Positions 25,383 through 34,272 of a stretch of DNA of 64,000 nucleotides are shown here, piece after piece (the stretch's first letter is position 1; each line of letters opens with the position of its first letter). The notes below the pieces were generated by a model. That model made no database searches. It was not told the origin of the DNA and was given only the letters and a program-made list of their open reading frames with translations. The translations under genes and the position numbers were made by a program. Origin of the DNA: Geodermatophilus pulveris (lineage in GTDB: Bacteria; Actinomycetota; Actinomycetes; Mycobacteriales; Geodermatophilaceae); contig NZ_FZOO01000007.1 of assembly GCF_900188375.1 (NCBI RefSeq), positions 186,001-250,000 on the forward strand, given 5' to 3'.

Positions 25383-27641
25383 ATGTCCTCACCGGCCCCC
25401 GCGACGCTCGCCTCCTGGCTGCGCACCCGCAGCGACGAGCAGCTCGCCGCGCTGCTGGCCGCCCGGCCCGACGTGGCCCGCCCGGCGCCCTCCGACGTGG
25501 TGGCGCTGGCCAGCCGGCTGGCCGTGCCGGTGTCGGTCGACCGGGCCCTCGACGAGCTGGACGCCGCCACGCTGCAGGTGCTCGACGTGGTGCTGCTGGC
25601 CGGCACCGACGGGGTGGACGCCGCCGACCTGCCCGGGGCGCTGCCGGAGCTGCCCGACGGGGTGCTGGAGGGCGGCGTCGAGCAGCTGACCACGCGGGCG
25701 CTGCTGTGGGGGGACGGCGTGCTGCACGCCCCGGAGCCGGTGCGCCGCGCGGTCAGGTACCCGGCCGGGCTGGGCCGCCGGGCGGCGGAGCTGCGGCTGG
25801 CGCTGCCGGCCGACCTGCCGCGGGCGCTGGCCGAGCTGCCGGCCGAGGAGCGGGAGGTGCTGCAGCGGCTGGCCGGCGACCGGCCGGTGGGCCACCTCCC
25901 GGACACCGACGGCCGCACCGACTCCCCCGCCCGACGGCTGCTGCAGCGCGGGCTGCTGGCCCGCATCGACGCGCTGACCGTCGAGCTGCCGCGGGAGGTC
26001 GGCCTGCAGGTGCGCGGGGACCGGCCGTACGGCCCGCCGCGGCTGCGCCCGGAGCCGCCCGCCGTCGAGCGCGACCCGGCGGTGGTGGACCGGCAGGCCG
26101 CCGGTGCGGCGATGGAGGCGATCGGCCGGGTCGGCGAGCTGCTGGCCCTGCTCGAGGAGGAGCCGGCCGGGGTGCTGCGCAGCGGGGGCGTCGGCGTCCG
26201 CGACCGGAAGCGGCTGGCCCGCGCCCTGCACGTGCCCGAGCCGGAGGCCGGCTGGCTGCTGGAGCTGGCCTCCGCCGCCGGCCTGCTCGACGTCGGCGGG
26301 CCGCACCGCGACGAGTGGCTGCCCACCCGCGCCTTCGACCTGTGGCGGGAGCAGGAGCTGCCCGGCCGCTGGGCCACCCTGGCCGCCGGCTGGCTGGCCA
26401 CGGTCCGGCTGCCGTCGCTCGCCGGGCAGCGCGACGTCGCGGGCAAGGCGGTCAACGCCCTGTCGCCGGACCTGGTGCGGCACACCGCCCCGGCGATCCG
26501 CCGCTCGGTGCTGGCCGCGCTCGCCGACCACCCGCCCGGGCGCGGCGTGGCCCCCGACGACCTGGTCGCGCTGCTGCGCTGGCGCACCCCGCGGCGGGCC
26601 GACCGGCTGGCACCGGTCCCCGACCTGCTGGCGGAGGCCGCCCGGCTGGGCGTCGTGGTCGGCGGCGTGCTGTCCGCCGGAGGGCGCGGGCTGCTGGCCA
26701 CCGGTGCGGACGGCGCCGCCGACGGCGTGCGCGGGCTGCTGCCCGAGCCGGTCGACCACGTGCTCGCCCAGCCGGACCTCTCCCTGGTCGCACCGGGCCC
26801 GCTGGTCGCCGAGCTGGCCGACACCCTCGCCGTCGTCGCCGACGTGGAGTCCTCCGGCGGGGCGACGGTCTACCGGGTCACCGAGGGCACCGTGCGCCGC
26901 GCCCTGGACGCCGGCTGGTCGGCCACCGACCTGCACGACTTCTTCGCCCGCGCCTCGCGGACGCCGGTGCCCCAGGCCCTGGACTACCTGGTCGACGACG
27001 TCGCCCGCCAGCACGGCCGGCTGCGGGTCGGCGCCATCGAGAGCTACGTGCGCTCCGACGACCACGGGCTGCTCTCCCAGGTGCTCAGCGATCGGCGCAC
27101 GGCCGCCGCCGAGCTGCGCCGGCTGGCGCCGGGGGTGCTGGTCAGCGGGCTGGGCGCCGACGAGGTGCTGACCGTGCTGCGCGACGCCGGGTACGCCCCG
27201 GCCGGCGAGTCCCCGGGCGGCGCCGTCCTCACCCGCCCGCCGGCCCGGCCGCGCGCCGCGGGACGGCGTCCCGGCGGTGCCGCCCCCCAGGCGCCGCGCC
27301 CGCTCACCGGCGAGGAGCTGGCCGCCACCGTGCGCGAGGTCCGGGCCGGGGACGCCGCGCTGGCCGCCCGCCGCGGCGAGGCGGTCCGCCAGGTGCCCGG
27401 GGTGACCACGGCCGGCACGCTGGAGCTGCTGACCCGGGCGGTCCGCGAGGGCGTGCCGGTGTGGCTGGGCTACGTCGACGCCCAGGGCAGCGGCAGCCAG
27501 CGGGTGGTCCGGCCGGTGTCGCTGGCCGGCGGCTTCCTGCAGGGGTACGACGAGCGCCGCCGGGAGAGCCGCACCTTCGCCGTCCACCGGATCACCTCGG
27601 TGGCGCTGGTGGAGGACGACGACCTCGCGCCGTCGTCCTGA
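25383..27641 (+). CDS. Helicase-associated (XPB/Ssl2 N-terminal-like) protein with C-terminal WYL-like domain
   Basis: A 752-residue actinobacterial protein usually encoded near the XPB helicase. The N-terminal part begins with LASWLRTRSDEQLAALLAARPD, typical of the family, and continues with winged-helix-like segments. Around residues 450-560 is the helicase XPB/Ssl2 N-terminal-like domain (VDHVLAQPDLSLVAPGP and SWSATDLHDFF-type segments). The end, VPVWLGYVDAQG and GGFLQGYDERRRESRTFAV, resembles a WYL ligand-binding domain. It lacks helicase motifs and is probably a partner or regulator of XPB in DNA repair; that role is inferred. Confidence 0.85.
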   Translation: MSSPAPATLASWLRTRSDEQLAALLAARPDVARPAPSDVVALASRLAVPVSVDRALDELDAATLQVLDVVLLAGTDGVDAADLPGALPELPDGVLEGGVEQLTTRALLWGDGVLHAPEPVRRAVRYPAGLGRRAAELRLALPADLPRALAELPAEEREVLQRLAGDRPVGHLPDTDGRTDSPARRLLQRGLLARIDALTVELPREVGLQVRGDRPYGPPRLRPEPPAVERDPAVVDRQAAGAAMEAIGRVGELLALLEEEPAGVLRSGGVGVRDRKRLARALHVPEPEAGWLLELASAAGLLDVGGPHRDEWLPTRAFDLWREQELPGRWATLAAGWLATVRLPSLAGQRDVAGKAVNALSPDLVRHTAPAIRRSVLAALADHPPGRGVAPDDLVALLRWRTPRRADRLAPVPDLLAEAARLGVVVGGVLSAGGRGLLATGADGAADGVRGLLPEPVDHVLAQPDLSLVAPGPLVAELADTLAVVADVESSGGATVYRVTEGTVRRALDAGWSATDLHDFFARASRTPVPQALDYLVDDVARQHGRLRVGAIESYVRSDDHGLLSQVLSDRRTAAAELRRLAPGVLVSGLGADEVLTVLRDAGYAPAGESPGGAVLTRPPARPRAAGRRPGGAAPQAPRPLTGEELAATVREVRAGDAALAARRGEAVRQVPGVTTAGTLELLTRAVREGVPVWLGYVDAQGSGSQRVVRPVSLAGGFLQGYDERRRESRTFAVHRITSVALVEDDDLAPSS

Positions 27642-27653
27642 GCCGCGGGTCGC

Positions 27654-27676
27654 CGCGGCGGACCGTGCCCGCCGCG
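27654..27676. terminator. Bidirectional terminator hairpin
   Basis: CGCGGCGG and CCGCCGCG form an 8-bp stem with a 7-nt loop between the ends of the convergent helicase-associated and GNAT genes. Confidence 0.5.
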
Positions 27677-27688
27677 CGCGGGAGGGAC

Positions 27689-28666
27689 TCAGGTCGGGGG
27701 CAGCCCGCGGACCAGTGCCTCGATGCGGCGCCGCCGGGTCGCCTCCTGAGCGGCGTCCTCGACCGGCTGCAGCAGCCGTCGGCGCTCCGCGGGGCGGCGC
27801 CGCGCGAAGGCGCCCTGCCGGCCGGAGGCCTCCAGGGCGGCCTGCACGTCGGCCGGCACCGGCACGTGGTCGGGGTCGGCCGGCCGGAGCCGGCAGGCCA
27901 CCACGTCGCCGGCGCGGGCGTCCAGCCGGCGCTGCAGCGCCGCGCCGATGTACAGGAAGGGGCGCCGGGAGACGTCGGCCCTGTTGACGCCGAGGTTGAC
28001 CTCGACCTCGTCGAGACGGCCCTCGACGCGCCGGGTGGCTGCTGCGGCGACGGCGTCCTCGAGCAGGTCGTCCAGCAGCAGGACCGTGTAGGTGTTGCGG
28101 CCCCACGGCAGCAGTTCGAGCGGGGCGTCGAACTCGACCCAGCCGTCCTCGGAGGCCGGCCGGACCGTCACGAGCTCCCAGCGCCAGACGGCGCCGGCTC
28201 CGGGGTCGGTGAGCTCGGCGGTGCGTCGGAAGCCCAGCCGGCGGAGGACCGCTGTGGAGGGGTTCTCCTCGGCGAGGGTGTGGGCACACACCCTCGCCAC
28301 ACCACGAGTGGCCGCGATGTCGATCAAGTGGTGGGCGGCCTCGGTGGCGTGACCGCGTCCGCGGTGGGCCGGAGCGATGCTGTAGCCGATCTCGACGGAT
28401 CCGTCGGTCGGTGGACCCTTGAACCCGCCGTGGCCGATGACCGTGGTCGTCCGCGGGTCGATGACCAGGTGGCTCCACCAGCCGGGGTCCACGCCGTCCC
28501 GGAGTGCCCGGACGATCGCGGGCAGGGCCTCCGGGAACTCCAGGTAGCCGTCGGCCACCCGGTGGCCGAACCTGCGGGGAAAGGCGTCGCCCCCCTCGAG
28601 CAGCGCCTCGGCGCCGTCCCGCGTGAGCGGTTCGACGGCGGTGTGCTGCGCGTCCGGTCCGGCCAT
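27689..28666 (-). CDS. GNAT acetyltransferase fused to DUF1905/YdeI-type domain
   Basis: A 325-residue fusion. Residues ~10-150 are a RimJ-like GNAT acetyltransferase with the acetyl-CoA loop around APAHRGRGHATEAAHHLI and the C-terminal ENPSTAVLRRLGFRRT. Residues ~165-325 begin with EFDAPLELLPWGRNTYTVLL and include VNLGVNRADVSRRPFLYIGA, typical of DUF1905, and end with a YdeI/OmpD-associated helical tail. Each domain is usually a separate protein. The ATG at 28666 is preferred over a TTG at 28702. It lies on the opposite strand between the helicase-associated and XPB genes. Confidence 0.75.
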   Translation of the reverse strand: MAGPDAQHTAVEPLTRDGAEALLEGGDAFPRRFGHRVADGYLEFPEALPAIVRALRDGVDPGWWSHLVIDPRTTTVIGHGGFKGPPTDGSVEIGYSIAPAHRGRGHATEAAHHLIDIAATRGVARVCAHTLAEENPSTAVLRRLGFRRTAELTDPGAGAVWRWELVTVRPASEDGWVEFDAPLELLPWGRNTYTVLLLDDLLEDAVAAAATRRVEGRLDEVEVNLGVNRADVSRRPFLYIGAALQRRLDARAGDVVACRLRPADPDHVPVPADVQAALEASGRQGAFARRRPAERRRLLQPVEDAAQEATRRRRIEALVRGLPPT

Positions 28667-28824
28667 CCCCGACAGCGTGCCGCTGCGCACGACGGGCGGC
28701 AATCGACTTCGCTCGGTCTCCGGGCCCGCCCGTTCCCAGGCGGGAAGGACCCGTCACCCCCTGTGGTTACCGTGTCGGTGGCTCTGCGAGCCGCCCTCCC
28801 CCGTTCTCTGCCGAGAGGTCACGC

Positions 28825-30510
28825 GTGTCTGACGGCCCCCTGATCGTCCAGTCGGACAAGACCCTGCTGCTGGAGGTCGACCACCCGGCCGCCCGCGACT
28901 GCCGGGCCGCGATCGCGCCGTTCGCCGAGCTCGAGCGCTCCCCGGAGCACGTGCACACCTACCGGGTGACCCCGCTGGCGCTGTGGAACGCACGGGCCGC
29001 CGGGCACGACGCCGAGCAGGTCGTCGACGCGCTGGTGCGCTTCTCCCGCTACCCGGTGCCGCACGCGCTGCTGGTCGACGTCGCCGACACGATGGACCGC
29101 TTCGGCCGGCTCACGCTGTCCAACCACCCGGTGCACGGCCTGGTGCTCACCACCTCCGACCGCGCGGTGCTGGAGGAGGTCGTGCGGAGCAAGCGGGTGG
29201 CGCCGATGCTGGGCGCCCGGATCGACGCGGACACCGTCGTCGTCCACCCCTCCGAGCGCGGCCGGCTCAAGCAGGCGCTGCTCAAGGTGGGCTGGCCGGC
29301 CGAGGACCTCGCCGGCTACGTGGACGGGCAGGCCCACCCGATCGAGCTCGACCAGTCCGGCTGGCACCTGCGGGACTACCAGCAGGAGGCCGTAGAGGGC
29401 TTCTGGGCCGGCGGTTCGGGCGTCGTCGTCCTGCCGTGCGGGGCGGGCAAGACGCTGGTCGGCGCCGCGGCGATGGCGCAGGCCAAGGCGACCACGCTGA
29501 TCCTGGTCACCAACACCGTCTCGGGGCGGCAGTGGAAGCGCGAGCTGATCGCGCGCACGTCGCTGACCGAGGAGGAGATCGGCGAGTACTCCGGGGAGCG
29601 CAAGGAGATCCGCCCGGTCACCATCGCGACCTACCAGGTGATCACCACCCGCCGGAAGGGCGAGTACCGGCACCTGGACCTCTTCGACGCCCAGGACTGG
29701 GGCCTGATCGTCTACGACGAGGTGCACCTGCTGCCGGCGCCGATCTTCCGGCTGACCGCCGACCTGCAGTCCCGCCGCCGGCTGGGGCTGACCGCCACCC
29801 TGGTGCGCGAGGACGGCCGCGAGGACGACGTCTTCTCCCTCATCGGCCCGAAGCGCTACGACGCCCCGTGGAAGGACATCGAGGCGCAGGGCCACATCGC
29901 GCCGGCCGAGTGCATCGAGGTGCGGGTCGCCCTGGACGACGAGGAGCGGATGACCTACGCCGTCGCCGAGCCCGAGGAGCGCTACCGGATCGCGGCCACC
30001 GCCACCTCCAAGCTGCCGGTGATCCGGCGGGTGCTGGAGCGGCACCCCGGGGAGCCCTCCCTGGTCATCGGGGCCTACCTCGACCAGCTCGACGAGCTGG
30101 GCCGGGCCCTCGACGCCCCGGTCATCCAGGGCTCGACGACCAACCGGGAGCGGGAGAAGCTGTTCGACGCCTTCCGCCGCGGGGAGATCCGCACGCTGGT
30201 CGTGTCCAAGGTGGCCAACTTCTCCATCGACCTGCCCGAGGCCGCGGTCGCCGTCCAGGTGTCGGGGACGTTCGGCTCCCGGCAGGAGGAGGCCCAGCGG
30301 CTGGGCCGGGTGCTGCGGCCCAAGGCCGACGGCCGGCAGGCGCACTTCTACACCGTGGTCAGCCGGGACACCCTGGACGCCGAGTACGCCGCGCACCGGC
30401 AGCGGTTCCTCGCCGAGCAGGGCTACGCGTACACGATCGTGGACGCCGCCGACCTGGCCGGCCCCGGTGAGGTCAACGGCCCGGACTGGGCGGACGAGCC
30501 GGCCGACTGA
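28825..30510 (+). CDS. DNA repair helicase XPB (bacterial type)
   Basis: A 561-residue superfamily 2 helicase. The N-terminal domain (about 1-160) resembles the XPB damage-recognition region. Walker A is PCGAGKT (204-210), motif II DEVH, motif III LGLTATLVREDGRED with the XPB RED motif, and motif VI RLGRVLRPK, so all ATPase and 3'-5' helicase elements are present. In mycobacteria this protein unwinds DNA with 3'-5' polarity. The GTG start has GAGAGG upstream. It probably cooperates with the helicase-associated protein encoded just upstream. Confidence 0.93.
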   Translation: MSDGPLIVQSDKTLLLEVDHPAARDCRAAIAPFAELERSPEHVHTYRVTPLALWNARAAGHDAEQVVDALVRFSRYPVPHALLVDVADTMDRFGRLTLSNHPVHGLVLTTSDRAVLEEVVRSKRVAPMLGARIDADTVVVHPSERGRLKQALLKVGWPAEDLAGYVDGQAHPIELDQSGWHLRDYQQEAVEGFWAGGSGVVVLPCGAGKTLVGAAAMAQAKATTLILVTNTVSGRQWKRELIARTSLTEEEIGEYSGERKEIRPVTIATYQVITTRRKGEYRHLDLFDAQDWGLIVYDEVHLLPAPIFRLTADLQSRRRLGLTATLVREDGREDDVFSLIGPKRYDAPWKDIEAQGHIAPAECIEVRVALDDEERMTYAVAEPEERYRIAATATSKLPVIRRVLERHPGEPSLVIGAYLDQLDELGRALDAPVIQGSTTNREREKLFDAFRRGEIRTLVVSKVANFSIDLPEAAVAVQVSGTFGSRQEEAQRLGRVLRPKADGRQAHFYTVVSRDTLDAEYAAHRQRFLAEQGYAYTIVDAADLAGPGEVNGPDWADEPAD

Positions 30511-30530
30511 CGAAAGGGCCCGGGGCGCGC

Positions 30531-32792
30531 TCAGTCGTGGACGGCGGCCCACGCGGCGATCTGCGCACGGGAGCGGAAGCCCAGCCGGGTCAGGATCTGC
30601 TCCACGTGCGACTCCGCCGTGCGCGGTGAGATGACCAGCCGGGCGGCGATCTCCCGGTCGGTCAGCCCCTGGGCCACCAGGCCGGCCACCTCCTGCTGGC
30701 GGCGGGTCAGCGGGCCCGGGGACGGGCTCTCGCGCGGTCGGGCCGGAGGCTGCTCGTCCAGCGCCAGGGCGACCGCCGCGGCCCGCTGCAGGGAGCTGCC
30801 CTCCGCGTGCCAGGTCCGCCACTGCTGCTCGCCGAGCGCGCGACGGGCCACGCCCTCCCACTGCTCCTGCACGGCGGCCAGCGGCGCCGGCAGCCGGGCG
30901 GGGACCGACCGCCACACCGACTCGGCGGCACCGGCCAGCCGGGCCGCCGTCCGGGCGTCCCCGTGGGCGGCCGCGGTCCAGCCGAGCGCGCTCACGCACA
31001 GCGCGACGCCGCTGCGGTCGTCGACCTCGCGCATGAGCCGCAGCGCCTGCCGCTCGAGCCGGCCGGCCGCCCCGGGGGCGCCGCCGGCCAGCCGGACCAG
31101 GCCCCGGCCCCACAGGGCGTGGGACCGGGTCCACGGGTCGGCGGCGGCCGCGAGGCTCGTGCCGAAGGCCGCGTCGGCGGTCCCGAGGTCTCCGGCCAGC
31201 AGGGCCACCACCCCGACATCGGCCCAGCAGAACGCACCCGCCGGCGCGCCGACGGCCTCGTGCGCGGCCGCGGCCGCACGCAGCAGCCGGTCGGCGGCCG
31301 GCAGGTCCCCGCCGAACAGCGCCGCCTGGCCGAGGTACTGCGTGGCCAACGCGGCCACCGCCGGCAGGTCCAGCGCCCGCGCGTTCCGCAGCCCCTCCTC
31401 CAGGAGCGGGACGGCGGTCCGCGGATCGGTCGCGACGAGCGCGAGGTAGCCGGCGACCACGAGCCCCCGCGCCCGCTCGGGGCAGGACGCCGGCACCGCG
31501 GCCAGCAGCAGGTCCAGCCGGCGCCGTCCCTCGCCGAGGTGGCCGCGGGCCGCCCAGTACAGCCAGGCGTCGGCGGCGATGCAGAGGCCGGTCGCCTCCT
31601 CCCCCGGCGTGCGCCGGCAGTGCTCCAGCGCTCCGGCGATCTCGGGGTGGACCGCGGCCAGCCGGTCGAAGGCGGCGACCTGTCCGGGGCCGAGGAACTG
31701 CGCCGCCGCGTCCGCCATGAGCCGGGCGCACCAGTCCCGGTGCCGCCGCCGCACGGCCGGCGCCTCCCCCGCGGCGTTCAGCAGCTCGCGGCCGAACGCG
31801 CGGACGGTCTCCAGCATCGCGAACCGGCTCCGGGCGCCGTCGCGCACCACGGTGACCAGGGAGGCGTCCACCAGGCCGTCGAGCACGTCGAGCAGGTCGT
31901 CGGCCGGCAGCCCGTCGCCGGCACACACCGCCGCAGCGGCCGGCAGGTCGAAGTCCCCGGCGAAGACCGCCGCCCGGGCCCACAGCAGCCGCTCGGGCCC
32001 CCCGAGCAGGTCGGCGCTCCACTCCATCGTCGCCCGCAGCGTGCGGTGCCGGACCGGCCCGCCGGGTCCGGACCGGCGCAACAGGCCGAAGCGGTCGTCC
32101 AGCCGGTCCAGCAACTCGGCCGGGGTGAGCGTGCGCAGCCGCACGGCGGCCAGCTCGATCGCCAGCGGGATGCCGTCCAGCCGGCGGCACAGCTCGGCGA
32201 GGGTACCGTCGTCCGCCGCGGTCAGGACGAGGTCCGGAGCCGCCGCCCGGGCCCGCTGGGCCAGCAGCGCCGCGCCGTCCGACCCGGCACCGACCGGCAG
32301 CGGCGGCACCGGGCACAGCGCCTCCCCGGGCAGGTCCAGCGGCGCCCGGCTGGTGGCCAGGACCGACAGGCCGGGGCAGCCGGGGAGGAGCGCGTCGACC
32401 AGCACCGCGCAGGCGTCGCGCAGGTGCTCGCAGTTGTCCAGCACGAGGAGCACCCGCCGCTCGCCGAGGACCTCGGCCAGGGCTGCGGGCAGCCAGCGGC
32501 CGGTGGTGTCCCGGACGTCGAACGCGGCGGCGACGTGCGCGGCGGTGAGCGCGGGGTCGGCCACCGCGGTCAGCTCGGCCAGGGCGGTCCCGTCGGGGAA
32601 GGACCGGCCCAGCTCGCGCGCCGCGCGCAGCGCCAGCCGGGTCTTGCCCACCCCGCCGGGACCGACCAGCGTCACCAGCCGGGACTCCACAAGCAGCGTC
32701 CGCACCCGGCCCAGCTCGGCCCGCCGGCCGACGAACGAGCTGCGCTCGGCCGGCAGCCGGAGCCCCGCCACGGGGGCTGCCCGCCGCACCAT
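30531..32792 (-). CDS. LuxR-type regulator with N-terminal STAND ATPase (COG3903-like)
   Basis: A 753-residue regulator. It starts with FVGRRAELGRV, has Walker A GPGGVGKTRLAL (about 40-51), Walker B VLLVLDNCEHL and the LDGIPLAIELAA motif of AfsR/COG3903 ATPases. A helical TPR-like middle is followed by a C-terminal LuxR HTH (LTRRQQEVAGLVAQGLTDRE, then ISPRTAESHVEQILTRLGF). It probably oligomerises with ATP upon an unknown signal and activates transcription. ATG 32792 stands 8 nt after TACGGT and is preferred over a longer frame. It converges on XPB. Confidence 0.9.
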   Translation of the reverse strand: MVRRAAPVAGLRLPAERSSFVGRRAELGRVRTLLVESRLVTLVGPGGVGKTRLALRAARELGRSFPDGTALAELTAVADPALTAAHVAAAFDVRDTTGRWLPAALAEVLGERRVLLVLDNCEHLRDACAVLVDALLPGCPGLSVLATSRAPLDLPGEALCPVPPLPVGAGSDGAALLAQRARAAAPDLVLTAADDGTLAELCRRLDGIPLAIELAAVRLRTLTPAELLDRLDDRFGLLRRSGPGGPVRHRTLRATMEWSADLLGGPERLLWARAAVFAGDFDLPAAAAVCAGDGLPADDLLDVLDGLVDASLVTVVRDGARSRFAMLETVRAFGRELLNAAGEAPAVRRRHRDWCARLMADAAAQFLGPGQVAAFDRLAAVHPEIAGALEHCRRTPGEEATGLCIAADAWLYWAARGHLGEGRRRLDLLLAAVPASCPERARGLVVAGYLALVATDPRTAVPLLEEGLRNARALDLPAVAALATQYLGQAALFGGDLPAADRLLRAAAAAHEAVGAPAGAFCWADVGVVALLAGDLGTADAAFGTSLAAAADPWTRSHALWGRGLVRLAGGAPGAAGRLERQALRLMREVDDRSGVALCVSALGWTAAAHGDARTAARLAGAAESVWRSVPARLPAPLAAVQEQWEGVARRALGEQQWRTWHAEGSSLQRAAAVALALDEQPPARPRESPSPGPLTRRQQEVAGLVAQGLTDREIAARLVISPRTAESHVEQILTRLGFRSRAQIAAWAAVHD

Positions 32793-32895
32793 GGCCGCGG
32801 ACCGTAGCGGCCGGGTACGGGTGCGGGCGAGGACCCGTACCCCCGTCCGGGAGATCCCCGCTGTGCGGGCCGGCCGCCCGCGGCAGCGTGGCCGC

Positions 32896-33213
32896 ATGGG
32901 CGAGGAGCGGCACCGGCAGGCCGGGCTGTTCCTCGTGCAGTTCCGGAGCTGCCCTCCGTCGGTGGGTGACGCGGTGGAGATGCACCGCGCCCTCCACCGG
33001 GCGGTGACCCGGCTCGGCTCGGCCGGGACGGCGATCCGCTGGTGCGCCGCCTGGCTCCTCCCCGACGAGTGCGGGTGCCTGTGCCTCGTGCAGGCGGTGC
33101 GGGAGTCCGACGTCGTCCTCGCCCGCGACCTGGCCGCCCTGCCCAGCGCGTCGGTCTCCCCGGCCCGCGCGCTGGGCGGGCCGCCCCCACCACCGACCGG
33201 AAGCAGGTCCTGA
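32896..33213 (+). CDS. Small protein, possibly DUF4242/nickel-binding-like
   Basis: A 105-residue protein that diverges from the LuxR-type regulator. The pattern FLVQFRSCPPSV, then a helix, then AIRWCAAWLLPDECGCLCLVQA with a helix and a short strand, is reminiscent of DUF4242 ferredoxin-like barrels, but key residues are not certain. The three closely spaced cysteines (ECGCLCL) could bind metal. The start is ATG 32896. It is followed by the CPBP gene one base after its stop, so the two are co-transcribed. Confidence 0.6.
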   Translation: MGEERHRQAGLFLVQFRSCPPSVGDAVEMHRALHRAVTRLGSAGTAIRWCAAWLLPDECGCLCLVQAVRESDVVLARDLAALPSASVSPARALGGPPPPPTGSRS

Positions 33214-33214
33214 C

Positions 33215-34060
33215 GTGTCCACGACCGACGCCCGCCGTCCCGCCGCCACGACCACCGGCCTGCGCGGCCGGGTGGCCCGGCACCCGCTGACCGCCTTCCT
33301 CGTCCTCGTGCTCGCCGCCGGGTGGCCGCTGATGTCGGTGCCGGCGCTCACCGCGCACGGGGCCCTCCCGGGCGGCGCCCTGCCCCAGGAGCCGTTCGCC
33401 CTCGCGACCACGCTGCTCGTGATGCTGCCCGCGGCGCTGTGGGTCACCGCCGTCGCCGACGGGCGCCCTGCCGTCGGCACCCTCCTCCGCCGCGCCGTCC
33501 GGTGGCGGTTCGGTCCCGGGTGGTGGGCGACCGTGCTCCTGGCCCTGCCGCTGCTCACCCTCGCCCTCGGGGTGGCCGCCGGGCGGGACCTGCTGACGGG
33601 GGACCTGCTCGCCACGCTCGCCTCCGGCGTCCTCTCCGTGGTCGTCGCGGTGCTGCTCGTGCACCTGTGGGAGGAGACGGTCTGGGCCGGCTTCTTCCAG
33701 GGCCGCCTGGAAGGGCGGCACGGCTTCCTGCCGGCCGCCGTCCTCACCGCCGTGCCGTTCGCGCTCGTCCACCTGCCGCTGGTGCTCATCGACGACCTGG
33801 CGGCCGGGCAGGTCGCGCTCTCGGTCGGCGCGTTGCTCCTGCTCGGGGTGATGGTGCGCCTGCTGGTCGGCGCCACGGTGCGCGGAGCCGCCGGCAGCCT
33901 GCTGGCCGCCGGCCTGGTGCACGCGACGTTCAACGCGTCGAACAACGAGGGGAACCTGGTCGACGACCTGCTCGGCGGGGGGCAGCCCTCGCTGCCCGCC
34001 GTCGCCGCCGCGGCGCTGGTCACCGCCGGGGCACTCCTCGCGATCCGCGGCCGGCGCTGA
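33215..34060 (+). CDS. CPBP-family intramembrane metalloprotease
   Basis: A 281-residue membrane protein with about eight helices and the Abi/CPBP layout. Motif 1 is EETVWAGFFQ (the common EExxxR arginine is replaced by Ala), motif 2 is FALVH, and a third conserved His is in HATFNASNN, so glutamate and histidine metal ligands are kept. Such proteins act in prenyl-protein-type processing, bacteriocin immunity or quorum signalling. The GTG start at 33215 follows the upstream stop by one base. The divergent LuxR-type regulator could control this small operon. Confidence 0.82.
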   Translation: MSTTDARRPAATTTGLRGRVARHPLTAFLVLVLAAGWPLMSVPALTAHGALPGGALPQEPFALATTLLVMLPAALWVTAVADGRPAVGTLLRRAVRWRFGPGWWATVLLALPLLTLALGVAAGRDLLTGDLLATLASGVLSVVVAVLLVHLWEETVWAGFFQGRLEGRHGFLPAAVLTAVPFALVHLPLVLIDDLAAGQVALSVGALLLLGVMVRLLVGATVRGAAGSLLAAGLVHATFNASNNEGNLVDDLLGGGQPSLPAVAAAALVTAGALLAIRGRR

Positions 34061-34272
34061 CGTCCGGCCCGAGAGGGCGCCGACACCGCGTACGCCGCCG
34101 CCCACCGGCAGCAGTCCCCGGTGACCGGGGGCCGAGCAACGCGCCGAACGGCTGTGATGGCCTTCGACGGCTCGGCCCTGGCCACGCTCGTCGTCCGCGA
34201 GCAGGAGACCGACCCGCTGCGCGTGGTCGCGCCGTCCTGACCCCCTCGATCGCGGGGCCGGCGCCCCCCGGA

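Noticed and set aside
28819..34185. A 1,788-codon open frame on the minus strand
   Set aside because: It runs antisense to XPB and out of frame with the LuxR-type ATPase. In DNA this GC-rich, stop codons are rare in all frames, and its product is Arg/Ala/Pro/His-rich without any domain.
34157..34240. A 27-residue ORF between the CPBP and hydrolase genes
   Set aside because: No ribosome site and too short to judge. The 212-bp gap may hold an eroded gene, but I could not name one.
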